Of a DNA stretch of 64,000 nt, positions 1 to 13,999 are shown piece after piece (position 1 is the first letter of the stretch; the number at the start of each line of letters is the position of its first letter). This DNA is from Apteryx mantelli. Lineage: Eukaryota > Chordata > Aves > Apterygiformes > Apterygidae. The translations under genes were made by a program, and so were the position numbers. The notes under the pieces were generated by a model. It had not been told where the DNA came from. It saw only the letters and a list, made by a program, of their open reading frames with translations, and searched no databases. The DNA is taken from positions 36,448,682 through 36,512,681 of the forward strand of contig NC_089978.1 of NCBI RefSeq assembly GCF_036417845.1, read 5' to 3'.

Positions 1-3000
1 AATGTCTGTAATCTATTTGCTCATGCTAATATTCTACATAGGAAGCTTAAATTCAGGGCTACAACTGATTGTGCCCTCTGTGTGTGTGTGTGTGCGCGCG
101 CGCACGCACGCACGCACACTGTATGTTTGTGTTTGTGCTGTTCCCTGCGTGCATGGTGTGGATGTCCTGTGTGTGCACGCGTGTGGCCATGTGTACGTGT
201 GTATTCTTTGAAGGTGGGAAATAAATAGTACAGGGCGCCTTTAGTGCTAATATTGTCAAACACAGAACAAAGTGTCCTTTGTGAGGCTGGAAGCAGGTTA
301 AAAAAATATCAGGAGAAACTAACTTTCAAAAGAGCCTGAAACTGGGCAGTTTGGGCTGTGCTTTGTGTTCTCTTGCCCTTCTTGCTCAGTGGCCCAGCTT
401 CGGTGACACCAGCAGGCAACGGCACTGAAGGGGCAGGCTGTTAAAGTGGGGAGATGTGAGGGACCAGCGCTGGTGCACTGCTGCATGTGGGGCCCCATTT
501 CATTCCTGAGCAGGGCCTGAGTTAACTGGCTCTGCAAGTATGCATCTTGGTTTGTGTTTCTCTGTCCCACTCTTCTCCTTTCTGCTTATCTAACAGGTCT
601 ATGTCTGTGGTGTTGTGTGAAGTGATGCACATCTGCAGTAGCCTCTCTTCCTGTGTTCCTAAGGGTAGGATTGTACCTCCTGAAATGTTTGAAAAAGCTT
701 TCAAAATACATTACACACCATATTATGTGAGTCCAGATCTGGAAATTCAAGCTGGCCACACAGGTCCTTCTGACACCCCAAGGCCGAGAGGAAGTTGTTG
801 ATGTTTGTTGAGGTTTTGTGTTTTGCACCATGTTTGTACCCAAATCATCTGCTTTGGTGCTTCTGGTCGATGGCTCAATCAGGAGGAATTTAATTTCCAT
901 GCAGGCATAACTTTCCCCTGGCTTTATTGTTCTTATTTGCCCATCTTGCTCTGGCCACACAAAAGACAGGAAGATGGATAAAGTATGTGCTGTTGTTGCC
1001 GGTGGTATTAAAAGACCTGTGAGGAGCTTGCTTAGTTCATCCTTCTTGCTTTCTTGTGGTTAAACCCATCTCTATATTTGAGGCTAGAGCAGAGGTTTCT
1101 CCCTGGTGGGACTGGGAGCTCTCACTAACACATTCGCTGCTGCCGGAGGGACCTTGGTAGCACAAGACTGCAGCAGTATTGATGAACCTGCCTGGGGCTG
1201 ATCTCTGCCACTGAGGCCAGCCAACAGCTGGGCTGCCCATGTCCACACTATTAAATTCCTCACTGTCTGACACAGGGGACTGCACACCCTCTAATGCAAT
1301 GTCTTAAACTTTCTGGGCTCTTGGCAGCAGAGGCCGGGCATGAATCCAGGACTGCTCTTCCCATGGAGGCTCATAGGAGCTCTGTGTGACCCAAGAGGCA
1401 GATCTGGCCCCTGCAGTTGGTGTCCTACACTTAGCTCTCCTCTGCACCCTGCTCCAAAAATGCAAAAATCTTTGTCATTTCTTATTTTGTCAAAGCCTGT
1501 CACTGACATGACCAGTAGATTATAAAATGTTACCGAACAATGCAAAATCAAAGAAAACTCAGGTCCTGATGGCCACCTTGCTGCCATATGGTTAGTGAAC
1601 AAATCCTAGAGACACAAATTTTCTTTTCTTAAACCCAAATTCATCCTTCCTGTCAATTCCTGTCATTAACAATCAGATCTTAAACAAAAATTAACGGGCA
1701 TAGATGCCACTGAAAATAACCAAAATCACAGCTCATTAAATCAAAAGTGAAGCATACTGTGCAACTTTCTAAACTAGGGCATATTCTAGCCTTCTCTTGA
1801 ATGACATCCTGTTGTAGGTTGGGTTTAATAATAAGATTATGATCCTCTTCATTAGCAGAGTATTTTGTTACACCGAAGTCTTGTGAATGGATATGTCTAC
1901 CTTGGCAAAATGTGAGAAACCCAGCCTTTCATCTCAAACCTTCATTTAGCATCTCTGCTTTAAAAAGACAAGATTTATTTTAAGGCCCCTATGTTCATCT
2001 CCCACATAATAACATGTTGGGGAGGGGGCACTTTCCCCAGGAAGTGCTGCAGTTCACTGGGATTAGGTTCATAGGCCTCATCTGAGGCTGATTCCCAGTG
2101 TTCGGGGTGGCAGGAGCAGCTGTGCGCATTTCTGCCATCCGCATGAAGGCAGGATGACTCCTTCAGGAGGGGATGCAAAGTTCGTGGGACGGCAAAGTGA
2201 ACGGGGCATCTCTGTTATGCACAGGGAGATGGAGAAGAGCTTGCATTATGTGGGCTAGCGAGATGAAGGCTGAGAGCAGACATGAGTGCAGTGTCAAGGA
2301 GGAGAATTATTAAAGATAATATCAGTACAAGCACATTCGGGTGCAATAAATACACCTGTGCTGGATATTAGAGGAGGTATCTTTGCTCTAGGTGCCGTGA
2401 GGGCAGCATTTGCTAAAAAGGAGCCTGGCCTGCCATATAACCACTTGAGAAAGCAGAAGATGAGATCGGATGGCTTTGTCTGTACTCATAAACCGCTCAG
2501 GCAAGCGCTGGCCCCTGGTGTTCCCGGTAGGCTTTTGGCTTCGGCAGAGTCGTGCGCCCCCAAGCAATGGCCAGCTGTGGTTTGGGAGCTGGCGCATCCA
2601 CGGGGGCGTTGAGCTGCATGCGGGTGAGCGGTGCTGTGCCAGTTGGCCTCAGAGAGTGGTCCCATTTTAGTTACTGGTACAGCTGTGGCTGACAGCTGGG
2701 TGCTTTCTCCCCACTGCTGGCTCCTCTGGTCCCTCTGCATACTGAGGGCTGTGGGGGGAACCGGTCCTTCACGTACTGCCAAAACTCAGCATTTCCTCCT
2801 CCATTCTAGGTGCAAATCCCCTGAATAATCCTCTGACCATATTTTTCTCATACAGGGGACAAATCAAGATTTTTTTGCTGCTCAGAGCAACATTGACTCT
2901 TTTTATTTCATCCCACAGGCATAGACAGAGGAAGAGCAGCGTGAAATTTCAGGCAGCCAGAAGAAAAAAAATATTCCTGTAGCACAGTTTGCAGCTTACT

Positions 3001-6000
3001 ACCTCTAGTTAAACCCTGTGTTCATGCTTTACCTTATGCGTGTGCATATATATTTTTTCCTTGAAGGGTGTGGGGAGCACATGTTTTGCCATTTGATTGA
3101 TTAGGTGACAACAGAGACAGCAGGGGTTTAGACGGATGCAAATCAGTACAAATAGCTCCCCATTCAGCAGCTCCAGACACTCGCTGCAGAGCGAAAGGAC
3201 GAGTGTAACAGCCAGTGTTTGCAGGGCTTCGGACAAAAACGTGACTTGCCTTTCACCGAGTGAATTCTTCATTTGCAATAAAGATGATGATAATACTAGT
3301 GTCTGAACTCAGTCTTCTCTCTAAATAGCATGTGTGTGCTCAGCTGGATTAAGCCAACTTCTGAGACTGGAAATCATAACAACAGTCTTTTACAGGACAG
3401 TCTTTCTGGTCGTCTAATACTATTATCCTCTGGGCTGAAAAGCATTCCAGAGTACTTAGAGTGCTACAATGAATGTGAGGTTGCTTAGCTGATAGTACTG
3501 GCTTGTCTCAAGGAAGCACATTTTCTCATTATTTTCAGACCTCTGAAAAAGTTTGGAAGAAGAAATGGAAATATTAAAAAGGAGAACTATTTGGTGATGC
3601 TGTGTGCTGAATGCATCCTGCCTTTCAGTAAGTCTGTTGTGGTTCCTTATACATTTTATCTTTATTTTCTAAGTGTCCCAAATAGTTATTTGAACTCCAC
3701 AATGGCCTGAACAGAAATATCTGAGAGATACTGAGACTGTTCAGAACCTATTCACTGCACCACTCTTCCATGGTTTGCACTAGCATGACTGTAACCTAGT
3801 GCTAATTTGGGTCCCACTCTTCAAAATAAGTGATGTCTTCTAGGGAAAAGAGGAAATATAGAAAAACAGAAAGAAAATCTTGGCTTGTATATTTAACCCT
3901 GAGGATTTTGAGAAAATTTAAGGATTCTTGCTTGCAGTGAGACCAAATGATGGAACAACAGGTATGTACAAGACCGTACCTCTCATCTCTCCTTTACATT
4001 ACGGTGCCTCTCAGAGGCTTGCGTTTCCTCCTCTCCACCCTGCCCTGCGTGTGGGGTGTGCCAATGCCATGCTCCCTTCTTTATCCAGGCTGCTGGGGGC
4101 AACACAAGGAAATTTCCAACATCGAAACCTGTTTTTACTGGTCAGTTGGGAAATTTTCCCTGGAAGGTGCTGCCACGTCCTTTGCTGTGATACCACTCTC
4201 TGGAGAAGTGCTGCTCTGTTTGCTCTCCTTGGGGTGCATCCCCAGCAGACCCACACCACACAGCTGAGCTGACCCTGCTTTAAAGGATGGCCTGAAAATG
4301 CGCTTGGTGCAGGACCTCTCCCAGCCTGAACCCTTCCTCTTCTCTGCTGTGTTAGGATAAGGACATATGGCCCATCATGGTTTGCTCTTCCTCACCCCAA
4401 GACACTAAAGGCTGATTTGTTTTTACCCAGGGCTGAATCACGTCTATCCATATGTCTTCACCGTATTCTTCCAAATTTAGCTCATAGCTGTGCCTTCTGT
4501 TTTCCTTAAATTAAAGAAGTAAAATAAAATAACTAGCTGTCATCACATGCTTTCATTCCTGCCTTTAACAGTGTGGTCTCTTTTGTAGCTATTCTGTGTA
4601 AATTGCTCATAGGCTACCTTCTTTCTTAACCTCAAACCATGGCTTTGTGCTTTGGAAGTAGTTATTATCTCAAACAACTTAGTAGCATCAATCTGTTTCT
4701 TTCCCACAGGCTTTTTTACACTTTGATGAGAAATCTGCTAAGTTTCTTTTTGTTTTGTAGCATAGGCTAAGCCTGGCTCTTTTTCTCACCCAAAAGCACC
4801 CATGAATCAACTATATTTCTTTTTTCGATCTATGTACTGTTCAACTAATAATTTCATGACCTGACTTAAAAGAATATTTCAGATGAGATTGTCCTGGAGG
4901 CGTTTGCAGCACCACAGTGTTTTTCACAAATACAATCTCCTGAAATGTATATTTTACTCACCATTCTGAAAACACTTTAAACATTTTTTTTTGCTTTCAT
5001 TACCTTTGTGAGCCATTTGTGCGGGTTGACTCCATCAAGTTTAATCCCTGTTCACCTATGCTCTGTTCTTTCATTCAGCCTCTTATATTGGGATTTTTTG
5101 ATCTAATCTATAATACTTTTCCCCTGCCTATTTCAAATTCCTGTTTAAAGTTTCTTCCAAAAGACCCTCCCTCATGCCAGATATTAAGAAACTAAACCTG
5201 GGAGGGAAAAAGGACCAATCAAGAACATAGTACAACCATGACCCCTACTATATTTTAGTGCTCAGCTGAATTTTTTTGCCACTTTACATCACCTCTGTTG
5301 AGACTTCTTGCTCTCAGAAATGACCATGACAGTCCTTTGGAGGACACAACATGTCCATTTATCTGGTCCTGGGCACCTATGTTCCCCACTGACAGCTGTG
5401 AGAGCTATATTCCCTCTGAGGACTTCTCAAAATTGCACCCTTTGCATGTGAAATTGGACAGCAAAAATTCAGTCATTCAAAATTAGAGACAACTTTTTGG
5501 CAAATTTTAATCCTGTTGCCAAAGCAGCTCTTGTGTATATGAGAGCAGGGCTACACCTTCACACTGTCTGAGAAGACTTGCCACCCCATGGATGCTGTCT
5601 ATGCTCCCTGCTGTGTGGGAGCCCTCGTCCCAACTCTGGACTGAATTGTACTGTACAACCACAGAAGAGACAGTCCCTCTTCCAAAGGTTTGTCAGCCGA
5701 CAAACCTGGCCTGAAGTGAGAGACACAGAGAGAGGTGACTACTCTTGGACAGGAGGGGAGCTTATCCGCTTTATCAGAGTTGTATTTCTTGCATGCCATA
5801 TAGCCAAGGAGCTACAGAAACGTCTGAAGGGAGATGATGAGGTACCTTTGCAGATACTTGCAAGGAAATTTGTGCTTACAGGGGGACACCATGGAGAAAA
5901 TGGGGACATTCTTGCTGGAAAATGTGGCAGACAATGCCATAGCTCAACTGGAAATGGGAGTCAACACTTGGATAAATATTTGACCTAGAGGTAAAGGCTA

Positions 6001-7684
6001 GGGTAGGGATAGACCAAGTACAAGCATTAATGCCAGGCACTCCCTGCCTCCCTCCATGGCTTTCTGTACAAAATCAAGCTTTATCAGGCTTTGTTACTAG
6101 AAACCTAGAGATTATGCCTTTTCTCCTGATGGCCATAAGGTGAGAAGGAAGTGTTGGGAGGGTGCTGGTGGGTAGGGGGAAAGAGCATTATAATTCTTGC
6201 TTGTTGTTGCTTCTCTAATTGTGAAAACTCAGCTATTAGCAATGCATTGGCTTAGTGTAACAAGAATTGTTGTTATTTTTACTATCATTGTTATTATTTT
6301 GGCCTTGTTAGGGCCAAATCTTCTTTGCTAGAGACCTTCTTTGCTAAATGGATTTGACAAGCCAGGAGCAGTCGGGTTCTCATGCTTGACCAGCGTGGAC
6401 AGCTATGGGGAGAAAATATCTGAGAAATAACACGAAAAAAAAACTAGGGACCTTCTGCCAGATGATGGCATGGGATAGAAAGGGTTAGAGAAAGAAATGG
6501 CAGCCTGTAAAGTCAGTTGTCGGGTAAGGCTGGAGTAGGGACACTGCCAGCACTGATGGAGCTGCTGGGAAGAGTTGGCTGCCATGGGTCCTCACAGCCC
6601 TCAGCTGCCGTGGAGGTCTCCCATACAGCCCTATTTCCTGGGGCTTTTTTCTTGGCTCCATAATTAGTAATTTCCATGACATTTCTTAATCATTAAAGGG
6701 AGACCGTCAAATAATTTAAGCTTCACATTTTATAGCCTGGCTATTTGGGGCCACGGCACTGCATGGGGGAGAGCTGAGGAGCGGAAAACATGACCACATG
6801 AAACCAGACTAATTGGAGAAGGGGCAGTGGTGGCCTCTGTGCATGACTTTGCCCTTCACAGGGGCCCTGTGAGCTCAAGGGAGAACACCAGTGATGCCTC
6901 CAGGGTGGGGAACATGGGGTGAGAGCTGAGGCTGGGCTTGGCCTTTCTGCTGTCCTTGTAGGCAAGAAGGTTTTCTTCTTGCTGACATAAATTGCAGTTG
7001 CTGTCTTAAGAGGTTCATGCCCCCTTGCACAGTCTGACAGAGGCATAAGGGCTTGTCTCCAGGCAGTTCTGGAGCTGTTTTTTTTTTTTTTTGGGGGGGG
7101 GGAAATCTGGAGAAACTCTTGCCTAGATAAATTATCTGCAGTATTATGCTAGGTGGAGAAAACTGCCTCACAACTCCTCTATCTTCCTCTATTCAAAGGT
7201 ATTAATGACACATGGCCTTGGCAGCTGAGAGCAGTTGCTCAAGGTTGCTGACTTCTTCTCACTGCCCACAGAAGGCCAAACTCGTGCCTGGTTGTGACCA
7301 AGTGTGCCTCCCTTCTCCTACAAGGAGGAGGCTATGGTGGCCCCCGGAGCCGTGTTGCCTGAAGTGAAGTCTGCCCTTTCTGACAGAGAGCAGAAAGTGG
7401 CTCTGTTGGAATGAAGCGCTCCATGCAAGCTTGGTCTGATGAAAAGAGCTTTGTTCCCCCCACTGCCTGTGCTTGTTTGCTCTGAAGAAACCTGGCCCCC
7501 AGCTGTGGCAATACTGGTTTTAAAGATAGAGGTGACTGGCATAGCCTTTGCTCTATGGTTAAGATGCAGCTGGGTGGTTGCTCATGTGATGAATTAGTTA
7601 ATGTGTGAAGAGATCAGAGGAAGGTGTAAAGTGCTGAGCATTTCTCTTGACTCCTTAGGATAATGCATTTTAAAGATCAGCTTT
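1..7684. other. Intergenic, no gene seen
   Basis: Apart from the alternating purine-pyrimidine repeat at the left end and a T15G10 run (7078-7102), this is unique-looking sequence. The open frames (up to 136 codons) resemble no family I know and lack consistent composition or splice context. Confidence 0.6.
79..119. repeat. (TG)n(CG)n(CA)n microsatellite
   Basis: A 41-base run of strictly alternating pyrimidine and purine: TG repeats, then CG repeats, then CACG/CA units. A looser TG-rich stretch continues to about 210. The alternating pattern with a CG core is the classic Z-DNA-prone composition. Confidence 0.95.
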
Positions 7685-7757
7685 GGTTTGCTTGCAATGT
7701 GATTTAATTATTTCAGCCTGGGTTTGCTTGCAATGTGATTTGTTTAATTATTTAAAG
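7685..7757. repeat. Two-copy tandem duplication
   Basis: The segment GGTTTGCTTGCAATGTGATT followed by TTAATTATTT occurs twice in a row (about 7685-7720 and 7722-7757). The second copy has a small TTTG insertion before TTAATTATTT. It looks like a local slippage or tandem duplication event. Confidence 0.85.
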
Positions 7758-9804
7758 CCGGTTAGCATATTTTCCTCAAGGGAAGGAAAATCCTCAGCAG
7801 AAGGATCCTTACAACAGACCAGAGATCTCTGTTGTACTGAAGGTCTGGGCTCACACACAGCCATCAGCACTGATCCTGTCCCACTGTAACGTGGAAACAC
7901 CATGCAAATACCAGAAGATACCTCATACCAACCTCTCCTCCAGACCTATGAGCTGCTGGTTACTAAAGGCCACTTTGTAGGGCAGCTGGGGTTATAACTG
8001 ATAGGTACCTGGTATGGAGAAGGCTTTATAGGACAGTTCTCAACCATGGCCCTTTCCGAGGCAGTGCTTGGTTAGGTATGTCTGCATGGTGGAATGCAGG
8101 ATCATGCAGAGATACCCAGAGTATTGCTGGGACTGTTGCCCACACCCAAGCCAGAGCTGTCTAGTTCAGGTGTCTCATCTTTGCATGGCTTCATGGTGAA
8201 AGACTTTTTGACACGATGCAGGGATGTTATGGGAGGGAGTGGCCCTGCCATTGCAGGGAAATGGAATGGATCCCACCTGTTCTTCTTGCTCTGTCTGAAA
8301 ACAGTCTTTTTTTCTATTTTATTAAGCTTTCTGTGATGAACAGCACTTACAAGGCTGACCCCACACCACTGAAATTCAAAGGCATGGTGCCTCTTCCTTC
8401 TTCACTGCTTCTCTCTTCTTCACCCATGAGGCACCAACCCTGCAGCTCTGGTGTGCTGGCTCATTTATACCAGTTCACAATCTGGTTTGCAATGTCCTAT
8501 TTTAAAGGGAAAAATGTCCTGGTTGTCCTAAACTTTGAAAGAAACCACAGTCTGTCATGTGAGAAGAAAAGTAAGTTTGCGTGTGTTGGGCAGGGGTTAG
8601 AGAGCTAAGGCAGGGCTTGTCTTAAGCATTCCCATCACATCTAGAAGGTGTTAGACAACAAACAAGGTGTACCAGGCAGAGGCTCCTCCTTACACCATCT
8701 TATATGTGTTATTGAGCAAAGAGTATCACTACATGGTGCAAGTGCAAGCAGCTGCTGCAGCTAATCATGGACCCGAGCTGCTAGCAGGGAGTGCTCATGT
8801 TCCTTGAGCAGACGCGTTCTTTAGCACACACAGCCCTCCTGGCCACAGGACAGCTTGGCCATTTTCTGGACTTTGTCTAAGCAGACTGTAAGAGAGTGCT
8901 GGGGAGGTTTAAAAACTTCGCTGCTAACTGGCCCTCTGTTAAGAGGTTTGACCCAGTGTCTTCATGGCTGCAACGTGGCAAAGGGTTGGAACAAGGGGTT
9001 CCAGGAGTGCAGAAGTGCCACTTTGCTGCTCGTCCTGAGGAAAGCCACAGTCCAGTCCACTCTGCCTCATACTCAAAGGTGGAGGCCTCAACTACAGGAG
9101 TGAAAGCTTCAGTTTGGCCTGGAGGCAAAGCAACATGCGGTTGAAAAAGACATTGGGTTCCCATCTTCAGTGCAAATTTGGCAACTTGACCCAATATGGC
9201 TTATCATTTTAAGAAAGGTTTGGAGGAAGAGTGGGCTCTCAAATGAGTTAGAGATTGCACAGGAACTTTCCTGTTCTTGCCATGGTCAGGCTGGGTTTCT
9301 CCACGTAAAGCCTTCTGGGAGACGGCACCAGCTGCAGACTGTCCCACTGTTCAGAGATATACCACTCAGAGAGTAAATGGGTCCCCATGCATTCCAGCTC
9401 TTGGAGCCAAATACTAGCAGAGGAACCGTGTCCCCAAGCAGATGGGACTCGTGCCACCCAGGTGCCACCTGGCATTGCTTGGTGCTGTGGGTGCTGATGT
9501 GCCCAGGTTCTAGTGCAAGGAGACAGGTAACTATGTTGCCTTGTCTGTGCAGTTGTCTGTGACATCTTTTTAACTGCAATATAAATCACAGCGACATCTC
9601 TTAGTTTTACTCTGACATTGTAACAGGGGACCCCAGAGACTGATGCTGTTTCTACTGGCAAAGCCTGACATCCTAGTGACATTAGAGCTGGGTTGCTGCA
9701 GATTCAAATAGCTGTTGATTTTTATTTTGTATTTACCCATGAAACCTGGACTTGATGCTCCACTTGAGCGCAGCAGCTTGTTTCCACAAGGTCCACCCTT
9801 TAGC
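7758..9804. other. Intergenic, no gene seen
   Basis: Unique-looking sequence with overlapping open frames on both strands of up to about 145 codons and no recognisable domain. No repeat family was recognised. Confidence 0.55.
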
Positions 9805-9945
9805 CAGTTTTACAGCTGAGTTGGCTGAGGTGCAAAGAGGTCAAGAGCCCTAAGTCAAACACACTGAACAGGAGGCTCATTAAGGGTTGAACTCAAGACC
9901 TCTGTTCCCAGTCCTTTGCTCTAATCACCAGGCGAGGCATGGGAG
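9805..9945 (-). mobile_element. MIR-like SINE remnant
   Basis: The stretch reads TTTTACAGCTGAGTTGGCTG, GGTGCAAAGAGGTCAAG, GGGTTGAACTCAAGACCTC and a CTTTGCTCTAATCACCAGGC end. This follows the order of the reverse complement of the MIR consensus (core plus tRNA-derived promoter end). It is diverged and ancient. The assignment rests on remembered consensus pattern, not an alignment. Confidence 0.6.
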
Positions 9946-12900
9946 AGCCTCATGGGGCTGATGCTGATGAAAGAAGAGTCAACAGTGTTATTTTGCAGCT
10001 TTATTAGGAAAATCAAGTAAGGCCAACATGCTAGACTCTATTGTTGAATCAGTAATCTCTGGTTACTTATACCCAGAGCTTCCTGGCAATTCAACTAGAA
10101 GGCTGAACAATAAAATATGTTAGGTCCAAAATGGCTAAGCAGAGGCAAAGCAGGAGGTAAGCTGCCTAATTGGAGAACTTTCAGCAGGAATCTCACCCCA
10201 GGGGTCTGTCCCTTGGGATTAATGGTTTGCTGACATCTGGGTTGCGTGGCGCTGCTGCGTTGCCCTGGGTTCCACAAAAGCTGATGCCAGAGAGCCAGAG
10301 AAAAATCCTAAAACTTGTTCCAGAGGGAAGATGAGTTTTTTCTGCTGTCAAGACTGAGGCCTTTGGGAGAAAGAAACCGGCAGCTTCTACCCAGAGATGT
10401 ACAGTTGTGACTTCTTTTGACTTGCAGAATCACAGAAAAGGAAAAGCTGGGACAGGAAAAGAACGTCTCTTCTCCTGCCACCATGGGACAGTCCTGACAA
10501 AGATATTCCCCAATGTCTTGTTCCATCCAGTTTTAAAGGTCTGAGGGACATAACACCCTCTAATCAAGATGGCTCCTCCATGGCAAACACACAAATGCCT
10601 TTTGCACAGGTGCATACTTCACTATTTTGGCAAAGTAGTCTCAGGTCCGTCTCTTAGTCTGGACGTACATTTGTGGTGTGCCGGGGTCTCAGGGGAGGGT
10701 TCCTATTTCTGCCTATGTCCTTTCCTGGCTGCAAGAAGCATGGAGCCCTTGGTTACTACTGGAGACAGCCTGGTATAGATTCATTTTCCCTGAACAAGGT
10801 GTCTGAAAATGGGATATCCAAGTCTGAACTAGTCAATGGAAAGAGGCAGCAGCTAGAAGTCTGAGGAATTGCCATTTGGAGACACCTATTTCTTTCCCTC
10901 ATCCTGTAAACTAGACAGTGCTGGTTACTAGTTCAGATGAGGAAACATAACTTTTGGGGGTTACCTGGGTGAGCTGCATCCCACTACCAGTCTGTTATCA
11001 TGAATTTGCACTTGCTTCTCCCACTGGTAGTCTGTCAAGATGGAAACAAGTCACCCCTTTCCTCCTGCTTCCTCTTCTCCCTGTGATTAAAGCTTCTTGT
11101 GATGTGCTATTTCCATATCTAACTGTTGTCCCCATGCTGATAATGGTGGTGCACATGGTCAGGACACACTCTCAGTGTGAAGGGGGGGTAGCCCACCAAG
11201 AAAATCCAAGGATACGGGTATCAGCTAATGTGCACCCACATTTACTTCCAGCCATGTTGTGTGCTTGGCAAGCCTCTCTGCAAGGACTGTCTCATCCTCA
11301 TCAGGTGCTTGAACGCCATCACCTTGAAATTCATTGCCTGCCACATGAGTCCTTGCTGCCTGTAGGTCTGCAGGAACTTCAGTGACTTTCTTGCACAGTA
11401 GTTTTTCACTATTTCATCAACAGAGCCCAAGCCACCCTGCTGGAGTATGTAAGTACCATCACAGCTATTTGCCGATGCAGATGAAAAACTGACACATGGA
11501 GCAGTAAATAATGATGTGCTAATGCCAAGGGATTGAGTTACACTCACAAAATACATGGGCTGAGGGCATCTTGGAATGGATACCACCCCAGGACAGTTGC
11601 TCAACAGCAATGTATAGAGTCTCATAGACTCAGAGCCTGCCTTAAATATCACTAAAGTACTCAGCCTGTTTTCGAATCCACCCACAGCCTTACTTTTTAC
11701 AAACTTGGTAAGAAAATGGCAAATTAATCCTTTTTTAAAAAGGATGAGTTGGTTTCTTGTCATCTTCTGCACAGCTCAGGATATGATAGTTCCTTCTGCA
11801 TAAACACAGATTGTTTCTTTTCACAACTTTCCTTTCATCCAACTGCTAGGAAGGCATGGAGGTTGTTAAAAATGTGAAAGAAACTTGCTTCCCAATTAAG
11901 GTCAATCTCTTTTATCAGAGTCTTTGCATATAAACTGCACTTTCAGAAGGATTTTTATAAACTCCATCACTGTCTCTGACAAATTGGGAGATACCCAAAT
12001 CTCAGAAGGAGCCACAGAAGCGGCTGACTTCTTTCCCGGCTCACAGCACAAAGCAGGGATCTGATCTGTCATAATGACTGAGAACATGTCACAACAATCT
12101 GTTTGCATTCTTCAGGAAATAAAAACATCTTTCTCTCCTGGAGCTGAAAGCTAATTTGGAGATTTTGGAAGCTGACAAGCAACCTGATTAAAGTGACCTC
12201 AGGCCAACAATTCTTCTTAGGCAACTCCACAATTAAAGTCTAGACCTATCCATAGCCCAATTTTTTTCTTCAAATCCCTTTTAAGGAGAAAAGAGATCTG
12301 TGTTTTTATTTTTAAATCTACATATTTGGAATTTTTCTTTTACGCTTTGCTTCTACTGTACCAGAATGTGCTAAGGGGAACTATATTTTTTCACATTTTG
12401 AGCAGATGAAACTCATACACAGAAGTCCCAGTTTCTTGCCTGCTGGAAAAATATACTGAATATCCAACTGAGGAAATAATACATGAATAAACTTGAGGAC
12501 TCTAAGAAATACTCAAGGCACTTTGTGGCCTACATAGGGCTGCCCTCAGAGGTTCCTAGGCAAAAATGCTGGGCCCTCAATTTTCCAAACCCAGTGAATA
12601 TTTTTGTAATGACCATCTTACCTACTCAAATGACTTTTTTGCTTTTTGCAATTAGTTAAGCAGTGGGATCAGTTTATTAATCTGCTGAGTTCTTGTGAAA
12701 GCAGTGATCTGAAAAGCAGCAAACAGTGAAAAATAATGGGGACCTTCTGGCAGAATATTTGTCAGACCGTGAGCAACCCCTGAATTTAATTCAGTGGTTA
12801 GGGGAGATTCAGTAGCTTGTTTATGAATATTTTAGTGCTCATTTCTTCAAAAAAAATCACTGTTGTGATCATTCATCCTAGGTAAATCCAGGAGAGATTT

Positions 12901-13399
12901 CTCTTCTTCTTCATTGCTGATTTGACTCAGGACTGGGAGTGCCGCAGCCTTCTGAGGGGACTGTTTTTGAAAACTGATCAGAGCTTGGCCAGCGCCTTTT
13001 GGACCCAAGGTGGGCTTGGGAGAGCTTATGACATGGGGAAAGGCCACCTCGCTCTGCCTCCTGGTCCAGCCCATGCAGCAGCCACGTCCGCAACGGGCCC
13101 TGCCTTCACGCTGGGCGATTTATGGCGACGCTGCCCCAAAAGGCACCTTTGGGACAGGCTGGTGGGACAGCTTTGCACCTGGGCTTGGCTGAGACCACTT
13201 CCGTTTGGGTTAGACCTGGGGGCTGCTTTCTCCAAGGGTAAATCATACTGCCTGTGGCTACTTTTTGGGAAGAAGCAGCTGAACTTTGTTGTAGTGGCTG
13301 CACTGAGCCTCATTTCTCATGCCAATGACATGATCAGCCCTGGCCAGAAACCTCGTAAAAATAAGGCGCTACATTAACCGGAGAGTATCTAAATCTCGC
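9946..13399. other. Intergenic, no gene seen apart from an old CR1-like fragment
   Basis: Mostly unique-looking sequence. It contains the CR1-like fragment listed separately and a minus-strand open frame of 176 codons (11242-11772) that resembles nothing known. The 12100-12900 part is AT-rich and without long open frames. Confidence 0.55.
10425..10563 (-). mobile_element. Old CR1-like 3' end fragment
   Basis: It begins with CAGAATCACAGAAAAGG, the reverse complement of a CR1-type tail. It then reads through CCATCCAGTTTTAAAGGTCTG, which resembles the position in CR1 3' ends usually reading CAATCTAGTTTTAAATGTC. It is strongly diverged and short, so it could belong to a related LINE. Confidence 0.4.
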
Positions 13400-13995
13400 A
13401 AGACACCCTGATTTTCACAAAGCCCCCCCTCCGTGCCTCTACTTTCCAGCTTTCATGCCGGAGCTTTTTAAGGTTTCTCGGCTGCACTGCTTCAACATGT
13501 TATTGCTGTTCCTTGGAGCTAAAAATCCCCCCCAGTTTTGGGCCCCAGGCTGGCTGTTTCGGCTGGTCCTGCATCCCCACCTAGCGGTGGCCCCAGCGGG
13601 GGCTGGGGACCGGGGGGACCTGCAGGGGTCTGGGGGGGGGGGGGGGCCGGCCACGGCTCTGCAGGCTGGCCCTCCACTGCTTTGCCTCTTGCCAGCAATC
13701 ACACCCCTTCCCTGGGGAGATTTTGGAGGGCTGACTTAAAAAAAATATAAAACTCAGCCTCTAAGCAGCTCCCCGGAAATGCCCCCCTGCCCTGGGTTAT
13801 GCTGGAGGGCGGCAGGTAGGGTTGGGGTGGGCAATCGTGGAGTCCGGATGTGCCTTGGATTCATGCGCGTGATGAATTTGCGGGATGGATTTGCGGGCGA
13901 GTGCCTCGCGACAGCGTGGCCTGCCAGGGCGCAGCTGCGTGATGGGGCTGGCACCAGCTGCAGGCTGCAGTGCAGCTACCGGCGGAGGCAAATTC
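13400..13995. other. GC-rich, CpG-bearing block with G15 run
   Basis: G+C rises sharply, with a 15-G homopolymer at 13632-13646 and several CpGs around 13860-13990. It ends abruptly against AT-rich sequence at 14000. It may be a small CpG island of an unseen transcript or a regulatory element. Open frames on both strands overlap and are not credible. Confidence 0.45.
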
Positions 13996-13999
13996 CTTC

